From contig DATLOM010000045.1 in the NCBI GenBank assembly GCA_035536185.1, positions 1 through 34,393 on the forward strand: a stretch of DNA of 34,393 nt, in the 5' to 3' direction. Within the stretch, counting starts at the first letter, position 1, and each line of letters begins with the position of its first letter. Positions 1 to 6,976 of this stretch are shown here, one piece after another. Both the position numbers and the translations under genes were made by a program. The notes beneath the pieces were generated by a model, which made no database searches, was not told the origin of the DNA, and saw only the letters and a list, made by a program, of their open reading frames with translations. This stretch comes from GCA-2861595 sp035536185. Its GTDB lineage: Bacteria > Actinomycetota > Acidimicrobiia > Acidimicrobiales > GCA-2861595.

Positions 1-113
1 GCCGGGGACTTTGCCCCACGTGCGGCGCCGATCAGAACGTCGGTGACTGCGACTGCGAGCAGGCTGTGGGCGACCCCCGTTGGGCGGCGCTCGACGTGTT
101 GCGAGAGAACTGA
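1..113 (+). CDS. YceD/DUF177 family protein, C-terminal fragment
   Basis: Only the last 36 or so codons are in the window; the start lies upstream. The frame ending at TGA 111-113 reads through a CPTCG pair of cysteines, then DCDC, then the closing DPRWAALDVL segment. A metal-binding-looking cysteine cluster followed by DPRW(A)AL is typical of the C-terminus of DUF177/YceD proteins. These are encoded directly upstream of rpmF in most bacteria and are linked to 23S rRNA/large-subunit biogenesis. The rpmF start follows after only 16 nt, consistent with a yceD-rpmF-plsX operon. The identification rests on a short fragment plus its position. Confidence 0.8.
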   Translation, partial: RGLCPTCGADQNVGDCDCEQAVGDPRWAALDVLREN

Positions 114-129
114 GAGAGAGCGAAACAAG

Positions 130-309
130 ATGGCAGTTCCCAAGAAGAAGACGTCGAAGGCCAAGAGCCGCAGCCGCCGCGCCAGCAACTGGACGCTGGC
201 GGCGCCGGCCCGCAGCGTCTGCCCGCAGTGCCGCCAGGCCAAGCTCCCCCACGTGGTGTGCCCCTCCTGCGGTTGGTACGGCGGCCGCCAGGCCATCGAC
301 GTCGGCTAG
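130..309 (+). CDS. rpmF: 50S ribosomal protein L32 (bL32)
   Basis: A 59-residue protein starting MAVPKKKTSKAKSRSRR, the basic N-terminal tail characteristic of bL32, which sits in the large ribosomal subunit. Two CxxC pairs (CPQC at about 31-34 and CPSC at about 44-47) form the zinc-ribbon version of L32. The ATG at 130 is chosen because translation from it gives the full family length; a longer in-frame ORF from 43 only adds sequence unlike L32. A purine-rich stretch of GA repeats (111-120) is a weak ribosome-binding site. It lies between yceD and plsX, the usual arrangement. Confidence 0.97.
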   Translation: MAVPKKKTSKAKSRSRRASNWTLAAPARSVCPQCRQAKLPHVVCPSCGWYGGRQAIDVG

Positions 310-341
310 CGCCGGCGGCACCGAGAGCAGCCGGCGACCTC

Positions 342-1328
342 GTGCAACCCATCGCCGTCGACGTCATGGGGACCGACAACGGTCCCGCTGAGATAGTCGC
401 CGGCGCCCGCCAGGCGGCGGAGAAGCTCGGTCACCCGGTCATGCTCGTGGGCCAGCCCGAGGCCCTCGGAGACACCGGCTCGCTGGAGGTCTTCGCGGCC
501 AGCGAGGTGATCGCCATGGGCGAGGACGCGGCCAGCTCGGTGCGGCGCAAGAAGGACGCTTCGGTGGTCAGGGCGGCCGAGCTGGTGCGCGACGGCAAGG
601 CCAGCGCCATGGTCTGCCCCGGCAACACCGGTGCGGCCATGGGGAGCGCGCTCCTGCGTCTCGGGCGGCTGCCCGGAGTGAGCCGGCCGGCCATCGCCAC
701 CCCTCTCCCGGTCCCCGGCTCCACCCCCACCGTCCTGTTGGACGCAGGGGCCAACTCCGAGTGCCAGGCGGCCTGGCTGGTCCAGTTCGCCCAGATGGGA
801 GCGGCCTACGCCGCCGGCCGCTACGGCATCGCCACGCCGCGGGTAGGGCTGTTGTCCATCGGCGAGGAGGACACCAAGGGCAGCGACCTGGTCAAGGAGA
901 CCAACGCCCTCCTGCGCAACCCTGCCGTCTGGGAGGGTTCGGGCGGCACCTTCATGGGCAACGTCGAGGGCCGTGACCTGCTCACCGACCGCCTCGACGT
1001 GGTCGTCACCGACGGCTTCACCGGCAACGTCGTGCTCAAGACCCTGGAGGGGGCCATGCGCTTCATGCGCCGGGCTGTCGTCGGGGCCCTCACCGCCACG
1101 GAGGAGGCAGCGCAGGCGTCGCAGAACGTGCTGCCCCTCCTCATCCCGCTGGCCACCGAGATGGACCCTGACTCGTACGGGGGGGCGCTGCTGCTCGGCG
1201 TGGACGGAGTGTGCATCATCAGCCACGGGTCATCGTCGTCAGCGGCCATCGTGAATGCCATCAAGGCTGCCGCTGAGCTGGTGGAACAGGGTCTTCTCGA
1301 CCGTTTGCGGCGCTCCGTCAAGGGCTGA
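342..1328 (+). CDS. plsX: Phosphate acyltransferase PlsX
   Basis: A 328-residue soluble enzyme that converts acyl-ACP to acyl-phosphate, the acyl donor for glycerol-3-phosphate acylation in phospholipid synthesis. The N-terminus IAVDVMGTDNGP is the PlsX hallmark, followed by the conserved segments GNTGAAMGSALL, LLDAGANSEC and TDGFTGNVVLKTLEG. GTG 342 is chosen because family members begin two to four residues before IAVD(A/V)MG; an upstream in-frame start at 228 would overlap rpmF in another frame. It follows rpmF by 32 nt. The fatty-acid genes fabH/fabD/fabG often found between plsX and acpP are absent here. Confidence 0.96.
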   Translation: MQPIAVDVMGTDNGPAEIVAGARQAAEKLGHPVMLVGQPEALGDTGSLEVFAASEVIAMGEDAASSVRRKKDASVVRAAELVRDGKASAMVCPGNTGAAMGSALLRLGRLPGVSRPAIATPLPVPGSTPTVLLDAGANSECQAAWLVQFAQMGAAYAAGRYGIATPRVGLLSIGEEDTKGSDLVKETNALLRNPAVWEGSGGTFMGNVEGRDLLTDRLDVVVTDGFTGNVVLKTLEGAMRFMRRAVVGALTATEEAAQASQNVLPLLIPLATEMDPDSYGGALLLGVDGVCIISHGSSSSAAIVNAIKAAAELVEQGLLDRLRRSVKG

Positions 1329-1354
1329 TCGAGCCCTTCGACGGCGGGCGCGGC

Positions 1355-1360
1355 TACGAT
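1355..1360 (+). promoter_or_regulatory. Candidate -10 box (TACGAT) for acpP-rnc-mutM
   Basis: TACGAT fits the actinobacterial TAnnnT -10 pattern and lies in the gap between plsX and acpP, predicting transcription from about 1367. That leaves a leader of about 34 nt containing an AGGAG at 1391-1395 before the GTG at 1401. No convincing -35 was found. Support is by eye only. Confidence 0.4.
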
Positions 1361-1400
1361 GCCCCCGCTTCCCTCTCCCTCACGCCTTTCAGGAGCGTTC

Positions 1401-1697
1401 GTGCCCGCTGAGACCCACGTGGAACGGGGCCCGATGGACCGACAGCAGGTCTTCGAGCTGATCCGTGACCGCTTGGCCGACATCCTAGAGATCGAACCCT
1501 CGGCCATCGCCGAGGGTGCTTCGTTCAACGAGGATCTCTCGGCCGATTCCCTCGCCCTCATCGAGCTGGTGGAGGCCCTCGAGGAGGAGCTCGGCGAGCG
1601 CACCGTCGGCTTCCGCATCGACGACGAGGATCTCGAGGACCTCAAGACGGTTCGCGACGCGGTGGACTACGTGGTCGCCAAGCTCGGGGCCAGCTGA
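1401..1697 (+). CDS. acpP: Acyl carrier protein
   Basis: A small acidic carrier that holds growing acyl chains on a 4'-phosphopantetheine arm. The attachment site is the serine in DLSADSLALIEL (Ser50 counted from GTG 1401, Ser39 counted from ATG 1434), and the rest is the usual four-helix, Glu/Asp-rich fold. GTG 1401 is preferred because AGGAG lies 5 nt upstream, giving 98 residues. ATG 1434 (87 residues) starts exactly where homology begins and has only a weak purine run upstream, so it remains a real alternative. The gene sits between plsX and rnc; both acyl-phosphate formation and fatty-acid synthesis use this protein. Confidence 0.93.
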   Translation: MPAETHVERGPMDRQQVFELIRDRLADILEIEPSAIAEGASFNEDLSADSLALIELVEALEEELGERTVGFRIDDEDLEDLKTVRDAVDYVVAKLGAS

Positions 1698-1783
1698 CGA
1701 CCGCCCCGCCGCCCAGGTCCGTCCCCAGCCCCGTTTCCGACGCGCTGGCGGAGCGCCTGGGCCGGCGGTTCCAGGACAGCGAG

Positions 1784-2485
1784 TTGTTCTGCCGTGCCCT
1801 TGCCCACCGGTCGTGGTGCGCCGAGGTGACGGGCGAGGAGTCGAACGAGCGCCTGGAGTTCCTGGGCGACTCGGTCCTCGGCCTGGTGGTCACCGAGCAC
1901 GTCTACCGCGGGTACCCCGCCCTGCCTGAGGGCGAGCTGGCCAAGGTGCGGGCCTCGGTCGTCAACTCCGAGGCGCTGGCCGAGGTGGCCACCGAGCTCG
2001 ACATCGGCCCGAGCCTGCTGCTCGGCAAGGGTGAGGACGCATCGGGAGGGCGGGAGAAGCCGTCCATCCTGGCCGACGCCATGGAGGCCATCATCGGCGC
2101 CGTCTACCTCGACGGAGGGTGGGAAGCAGCCTCACAGCTGGTCCTGGCGCTGCTGGGTGATCGGATCGTGGAGGCCGCCGCCGGGCCGGGTGGGCAGGAC
2201 TACAAGACACGCCTGCAGGAGCTCACGGCCCGCACCTTCGATCAGCTTCCCCGCTATGAGGTGGACGACGAGGGCCCCGACCATGCCAAGCACTTCTCGG
2301 CGAAGGTGTCGGTGGGCGGCGTCGTCCGGGGGACCGGCGAAGGCCGCTCGAAGAAGCAGGCCGAGCAGGCCGCCGCCCGCGCCGCGTGGACCGAGCTGGC
2401 CATGGCCGCCGGCGCCGAGGTCCCCGAACCCGATCACGGCGGACGACCAGACCCAGATGACACGCCCTCGCCCACAGAGACCTGA
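1784..2485 (+). CDS. rnc: Ribonuclease III
   Basis: Endonuclease cutting double-stranded RNA, used in rRNA maturation and mRNA turnover. The catalytic signature NERLEFLGDSVLG and the second acidic site DAMEAIIGAVYLDGG are both present. A C-terminal double-stranded RNA-binding domain follows (from about DYKTRLQELT to GRSKKQAEQAAARAAW). TTG 1784 is the first standard start in the frame and has AGGA 7 nt upstream. However, the same frame upstream reads LAERLGRRFQDSELF, which matches helix 1 of RNase III, so the true start is probably earlier: perhaps CTG 1694, which overlaps the acpP stop. The protein is at least 233 residues. mutM follows after 8 nt. Confidence 0.93.
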   Translation: MFCRALAHRSWCAEVTGEESNERLEFLGDSVLGLVVTEHVYRGYPALPEGELAKVRASVVNSEALAEVATELDIGPSLLLGKGEDASGGREKPSILADAMEAIIGAVYLDGGWEAASQLVLALLGDRIVEAAAGPGGQDYKTRLQELTARTFDQLPRYEVDDEGPDHAKHFSAKVSVGGVVRGTGEGRSKKQAEQAAARAAWTELAMAAGAEVPEPDHGGRPDPDDTPSPTET

Positions 2486-2493
2486 GAAAACAG

Positions 2494-3360
2494 ATGCCTG
2501 AGCTGCCCGAAGTCGAGACGATACGCCGTGACCTGGAGAAGGAGGTGGTGGGAAAGCGGATCAAGCAGGTGGAGGTCACCGGCCTCCGCTCCATCCGCCG
2601 GCACAAGACGAAGAAGGAGTTCATCTCCCGCCTGGAGGGGCGCAAGATCGCGTCGGTCCAGCGCAAGGGCAAGTACCTCCTGATGCCCCTCGAGGACGGC
2701 ACCCTCAGCGCCGGCCAGGAGGCCGACGACATCCTGGTGGCCCATCTCGGTATGAGCGGTCAGCTGCTGCGGGCCCGCTCGGCCAAGGACGAGCCGCCCA
2801 AGCACACCCACGTGGTGATCACCTTCACCCAGGGCGGGCTCCTGCGCTTCGTCGACCCGAGGACCTTCGGGGAGATCTTCGTCGCCGCCGGGAGCCATCT
2901 CGAGAAGCAGGTGTCCGAGCTGGCCCACCTGGGCTTCGACCCCCTGGAGGACATCATGAGCTGGAACCGCTTCGGCGAGCTGCTCCACGCCCGGAAGATG
3001 AAGCTCAAGCCGTTGCTCATGGACCAGAAGTTCATGGCCGGGGTCGGGAACCTCTACGCCGACGAGATCCTTTGGGCCGCGGGCATACGCCCGGACCGTG
3101 GCTCTGAGACCATGTCCAGCCAGGAGGTCCGCCGCCTTTACCGGGCCATGGTGGAGACCCTCCAGGAGGCGGTCAAGCACCGCGGCTCCTCGCTGGCCGA
3201 CGAGCAGTACCGGGACCTCTTCGGGGCGGTGGGCGACTACCAGAGCCAGCACAAGGTGTACGACAAGGAGGGCCAGCCCTGCCGGCGCTGCCGCACCCCC
3301 ATCGTGCGAGTGAAGGCGCAGAGCCGCTCCACCTTCATGTGCCCCCAGTGCCAGGTGTAG
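2494..3360 (+). CDS. mutM: Formamidopyrimidine-DNA glycosylase (Fpg/MutM)
   Basis: Base-excision repair enzyme removing 8-oxoguanine and formamidopyrimidines, with AP-lyase activity. The N-terminus PELPEVE supplies the catalytic proline (Pro2, exposed after Met removal) and glutamate. The RKGKYL loop carries the conserved lysine, and the helix-two-turn-helix reads MDQKFMAGVGNLYADEILW. A four-cysteine zinc finger closes the protein (C263, C266, C283, C286), with the DNA-binding RST before the last pair. At 288 residues it is slightly long because of a short insertion (about residues 66-77) before HLGMSGQL. It is encoded 8 nt after rnc, in the usual rnc-mutM-smc order of actinobacteria. Confidence 0.96.
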   Translation: MPELPEVETIRRDLEKEVVGKRIKQVEVTGLRSIRRHKTKKEFISRLEGRKIASVQRKGKYLLMPLEDGTLSAGQEADDILVAHLGMSGQLLRARSAKDEPPKHTHVVITFTQGGLLRFVDPRTFGEIFVAAGSHLEKQVSELAHLGFDPLEDIMSWNRFGELLHARKMKLKPLLMDQKFMAGVGNLYADEILWAAGIRPDRGSETMSSQEVRRLYRAMVETLQEAVKHRGSSLADEQYRDLFGAVGDYQSQHKVYDKEGQPCRRCRTPIVRVKAQSRSTFMCPQCQV

Positions 3361-3375
3361 GTAGGGGGGAGGGGT

Positions 3376-3393
3376 CCGCGGTGGCCGCCGCGG
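3376..3393 (+). repeat. GC hairpin in the mutM-smc gap
   Basis: CCGCGG (3376-3381) is repeated as its own reverse complement at 3388-3393 with a 6-nt loop, forming a short GC-only stem. No T-tract follows, so it is not a standard intrinsic terminator. It lies just upstream of the smc -10 candidate. In DNA this GC-rich such a stem could be chance. Confidence 0.3.
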
Positions 3394-3400
3394 TGGCCGG

Positions 3401-3406
3401 TACGTT
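3401..3406 (+). promoter_or_regulatory. Candidate -10 box (TACGTT) for smc
   Basis: TACGTT matches TAnnnT and ends 9 nt before the smc GTG. The predicted transcript would start within a few bases of the start codon, giving a leaderless or near-leaderless mRNA. No Shine-Dalgarno sequence is visible in front of smc, which fits. Confidence 0.4.
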
Positions 3407-3415
3407 CGGTGTGCT

Positions 3416-6400
3416 GTGTTCCTGAAGTCACTGACCCTCAAGGGCTTCAAGTCCTTCGCCGAGCCCACCACCCTCGAGCTGGAGCCGGGCATCACCGTCG
3501 TGGTGGGCCCCAACGGCAGCGGGAAGTCCAACGTGGTCGACGCGGTGGCCTGGGTGCTCGGCGCCCAGGGCCCCCGCACGGTGCGGTCGTCCAAGATGGA
3601 GGACGTCATCTTCGCCGGCTCGTCCAAGCGGCCGGCCCTGGGGCGGGCCGAGGTCAGCCTCACCATCGACAACAGCGCCGGCCTCCTGCCGATCGAGTTC
3701 TCCGAGGTGACCATCACCCGCACGCTGTTCCGCTCCGGCGACAGCGAGTACGCCCTCAACGGCGTGCCGTGCCGGCTGCTCGACGTGCAGGAGCTGCTGT
3801 CGGACACCGGTGTCGGGCGCCAGCAGCACGTGATCGTCTCCCAGGGGCAGCTGGCGGCGATCCTCGACGCCCGCCCGGAGGACCGCCGCGGGCTGGTGGA
3901 GGAGGCGGCCGGCGTCCTCAAGTACCGGCGCCGGCGGGAGAAGGCGCAGCGCCGCCTGGAGGCCACCGAGGTGAACCTGGCCCGCCTCCAGGACCTGCTG
4001 CGGGAGGTGCGGCGCCAGTTGAGGCCGCTGGAGCGCCAGGCCGACGCCGCCCGGCGCCACGGGTCCCTGGTCGAGGAGCTGCGGGCTCTCCGCCTCCACG
4101 TCGCCGGCCGGGAGCTGGCCGGTCTGCAGGCCCGCCTCCAGACAGTGGTCGCCAGCACCGCTGAGCTGGCCGCGGCCGAGGTGCGGGGGCGGGCCGAGCT
4201 GGCCCAACTCGACACGGCTGTCGCCGGCGCAGAGGTCGCGGTGTCGGCCGCCGGCGCCAACGACCTGGGCGAGACCCTCACCCGCTTCGAGGCGCTGAGG
4301 GAGCGCTCACGGGGCATGGCCGCCCTGCTGGCCGAGCGGGGCCGCTCGGTGGAGCGGGAGCTGCGGGCCACCCTGGACGAGGGCGTGGTCGCCTCCCTGG
4401 AGGCCGAAGCCGCCGGCCTGGCCGCCCAGCTACGGGAGGTGGAGGCCGATGCCGCGGCTCTGGCCGACAAGGCCGGCGAGGTGGCGGCCGCGGAGGCGGC
4501 GGTGGCGGCGGAGTCCGCGGCCCTGGACGTGCAATGGGGCGGGGCCGAGCCGGCGGCGGGTGTGGCCGCTGCAGTTGGTGCCGCCGAGGTGCGGGGCGAG
4601 CTGGCTGCCCTGCGCCGAGCCGTGGCCGGTGGGCGCATGGAAGTGGCGCGCCTCGAGGTGAGGGCGGCGACCCTCCGGGAGGAGTCGCAGCGCATCGTCC
4701 CTGAGCTCGAGGAGTGCCTGTCGGGAGCGCAGGAGGCCGAGCGCAGCGGATGGGAGCTGGAGCCCGCCGTCCAGGCCGCCGTGGCCGCCCGGGCCGCGGC
4801 CGACGAAACCCTTTCCGCCGCCGAGACCGACCTGCGGGCCGCGGAGCAGGAGCACCAGAGCTGTTCGGCCCGGGTCGAGGCGCTGACGCTGGCTCTCGAC
4901 GCCTCCCGCGCCCGGGCGGGGGTCGAGCGTCTCGGCGACATCCCCGGCGTCGTCGGCACGCTGCTCGAGCTGGTGGAGGTGGACCCCGGTTGGCAGGCCG
5001 CTTTCGAGGCCGCCGTGGGTGAGGCGGTGGCGGCGGTGGTCGTGGAGGACGTGGACTCGGCGCGGCGGGCGCTGGCCCGGCTGAAGAGCGAGGGAGCCAC
5101 GTCAGCCGCGGCGGGTGGGTCCGTGCTCCCGATCGTGGCCGGCACCACCTCCGAGGCGGAGAAGGCGGCGGCCGAGAGCCTTGTCGCCGCCTGCCCGGCC
5201 ACGGCTCTGCTCCGCCATGTGCGTTCGAGCCGGCCCGGGACGGAGAGCTTCCTCGGTTCTCTGCTCTCCCGCGCCGTCGCCGTAGACGGTGGTTGGCAGG
5301 AGACGCTCGACGTGGCGCTGGCCCACCCCGGCCTCATCGTGGTCAACCGGGACGGTGACCGCTTCTCGGCCACCGGCTGGCGGGCCGGCACCTCCTCCAC
5401 CGGCGCCACTGGCAGTGCGCTGCACCAGGCCCACGACCGCCTGGCGGCGTCGGCCGGAGTGCTGGCCGGCGCCGCCGAGCGGGTCGCAGCGGCGAAGCAG
5501 GCGCTGGCCGAGGCCGTGGCCCGGGAGGCTGAGCTCACCGCCGGCGCCCACGCCGCCGCGGCCAGGTTCGCGGCCGCGACGGAGGCGGCCCAGCGCCTGG
5601 AAGCCGAGCATCGCCATGTCCAGGCCGAGCAGGCCCGGTTGGCCCCGCAGCTGGCGGAGCTGGTCGAGCGCCTGCAGGCCGAGGAGGCGCGCGTGGCGCA
5701 GCTGGAGACCGCCCTCCCCGCTCTGGAGAAGGAGGAGGCGGCCGGTGTCCAGAGGGTGCTCTCCGAGCGGGAGGCGCGCGACCGGCTCGAGCAACGGCGC
5801 TCGGCGGTGCGGGCCCTGCGCACGGACCTGGAGGTGCGTGCCGGCGGTCTCGAAGAGCGTCGCAGCCTCCTCTCCCGCCGCCAGATCGAGGTCGAGGAGC
5901 GCCTCAGCCACCATGCGTCCGAGAGAGCCGAGGCCGGCCGCCGGCGGGTCGAGCTGGAGGGGCGGGCCCTGGCCACGGCCCGGCTGGCCCGGACCGTGGC
6001 GGCCTGTCTCGCCGATGTGGAAGCGGCCCTGGCCGCGGTCAGGGAGGAGCGGGCCCGCCACCAGGCCGAGATGCGAGGCGCCACCGACCGGCTCGACGGC
6101 CTCCGCCGCCAGCGCGTCACCGCCGAGCGGGGGCTGGCCGAGCTGAGGGAGCGGGCCCAGCGGGCGGAGATGGAGAGGACCGAGGTGCGGCTGCGCATGG
6201 AGGCGGCCACCGAGACCCTCCGCCGTGAGCTCGACTGCGAGCCCGACGTGGCCATCGCCGCTCCTTGTCCCGAGTTGCCGCCCGCCACCGGCGCCGTGGC
6301 CCGCGTGCGTGAGTTGGAGCGGGAGCTGCGCCTGATGGGGCCGGTCAACCCCCTGGCCCTGGAGGAGTTCACCGCCCTCCAGGAGCGCCACCAGTTCCTC

Positions 6401-6940
6401 GAGTCCCAGCTGGAGGACGTGCGTTCCGGCCGCCGCGTCCTGTTCAAGGTCATCCGGGCCGTCGACGAGGAGATAGTTCAGGTCTTCGCGGCCGCCTACG
6501 CCGATGTGGCCGAGAACTTCACGGCGCTGTTCACCACGTTGTTCCCCGGTGGCACGGGCCGCCTCAGCCTGACGGAGCCCGACAATCTCCTGGAGACGGG
6601 CATCGAGATCGAAGCCCGCCCCTCCGGCAAGAACGTGCGGAAGCTGTCGTTGCTGTCGGGAGGCGAGCGATCGCTGGCCGCCCTGGCCTTCCTGTTCGCC
6701 GTGTTCCGCAGCCGGCCCTCGCCCTTCTACCTGATGGACGAGGTGGAGGCCGCTCTCGACGACGTGAACCTCCACCGCTTCATCGACCTCATCCACGAGT
6801 TCCGCGGAGACGCCCAGCTCCTCGTCGTCACCCACCAGAAGCGCACCATGGAAGCGGCCGACTGCCTGTACGGCGTCACCATGCAGCCCGGTGGCTCCTC
6901 GAAGGTGATCAGCGAGCGCATCGTCGCCAGCCCGGCCTGA
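3416..6940 (+). CDS. smc: Chromosome segregation ATPase SMC
   Basis: A 1174-residue structural-maintenance-of-chromosomes protein, the standard length, which works with ScpA/ScpB to condense and segregate the chromosome. The N-terminal head begins FLKSLTLKGFKSFA with Walker A GPNGSGKS at 31-38. A long Ala/Glu/Arg-rich coiled coil follows, then a hinge (about 505-650, starting near LGDIPGVVGTLLELV) and a second coiled coil. The C-terminal head has the signature LSLLSGGERSLAALA (about 1075-1090) and Walker B FYLMDEVEAALDD (about 1103-1115). GTG 3416 is the only start that keeps the head intact. In other actinobacteria smc is followed by ftsY; here a minus-strand regulator separates them. Confidence 0.97.
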   Translation: MFLKSLTLKGFKSFAEPTTLELEPGITVVVGPNGSGKSNVVDAVAWVLGAQGPRTVRSSKMEDVIFAGSSKRPALGRAEVSLTIDNSAGLLPIEFSEVTITRTLFRSGDSEYALNGVPCRLLDVQELLSDTGVGRQQHVIVSQGQLAAILDARPEDRRGLVEEAAGVLKYRRRREKAQRRLEATEVNLARLQDLLREVRRQLRPLERQADAARRHGSLVEELRALRLHVAGRELAGLQARLQTVVASTAELAAAEVRGRAELAQLDTAVAGAEVAVSAAGANDLGETLTRFEALRERSRGMAALLAERGRSVERELRATLDEGVVASLEAEAAGLAAQLREVEADAAALADKAGEVAAAEAAVAAESAALDVQWGGAEPAAGVAAAVGAAEVRGELAALRRAVAGGRMEVARLEVRAATLREESQRIVPELEECLSGAQEAERSGWELEPAVQAAVAARAAADETLSAAETDLRAAEQEHQSCSARVEALTLALDASRARAGVERLGDIPGVVGTLLELVEVDPGWQAAFEAAVGEAVAAVVVEDVDSARRALARLKSEGATSAAAGGSVLPIVAGTTSEAEKAAAESLVAACPATALLRHVRSSRPGTESFLGSLLSRAVAVDGGWQETLDVALAHPGLIVVNRDGDRFSATGWRAGTSSTGATGSALHQAHDRLAASAGVLAGAAERVAAAKQALAEAVAREAELTAGAHAAAARFAAATEAAQRLEAEHRHVQAEQARLAPQLAELVERLQAEEARVAQLETALPALEKEEAAGVQRVLSEREARDRLEQRRSAVRALRTDLEVRAGGLEERRSLLSRRQIEVEERLSHHASERAEAGRRRVELEGRALATARLARTVAACLADVEAALAAVREERARHQAEMRGATDRLDGLRRQRVTAERGLAELRERAQRAEMERTEVRLRMEAATETLRRELDCEPDVAIAAPCPELPPATGAVARVRELERELRLMGPVNPLALEEFTALQERHQFLESQLEDVRSGRRVLFKVIRAVDEEIVQVFAAAYADVAENFTALFTTLFPGGTGRLSLTEPDNLLETGIEIEARPSGKNVRKLSLLSGGERSLAALAFLFAVFRSRPSPFYLMDEVEAALDDVNLHRFIDLIHEFRGDAQLLVVTHQKRTMEAADCLYGVTMQPGGSSKVISERIVASPA

Positions 6941-6976
6941 GCGGCGGCGACACGCGGTTCGTCAACCGTTGATGCC

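Noticed and set aside
2434..6453. A 1339-codon open frame on the minus strand across mutM and smc
   Set aside because: Low-complexity Arg/Ser/Ala translation with no domain, directly antisense to two conserved genes. In DNA with very GC-rich third positions, long stop-free antisense frames are expected.
5102..6835. A second long minus-strand frame (577 codons) antisense to smc
   Set aside because: Composition is a mirror of the SMC coiled coil (Gly/Leu/Gln-rich) with no motif and no promoter or ribosome-binding site.
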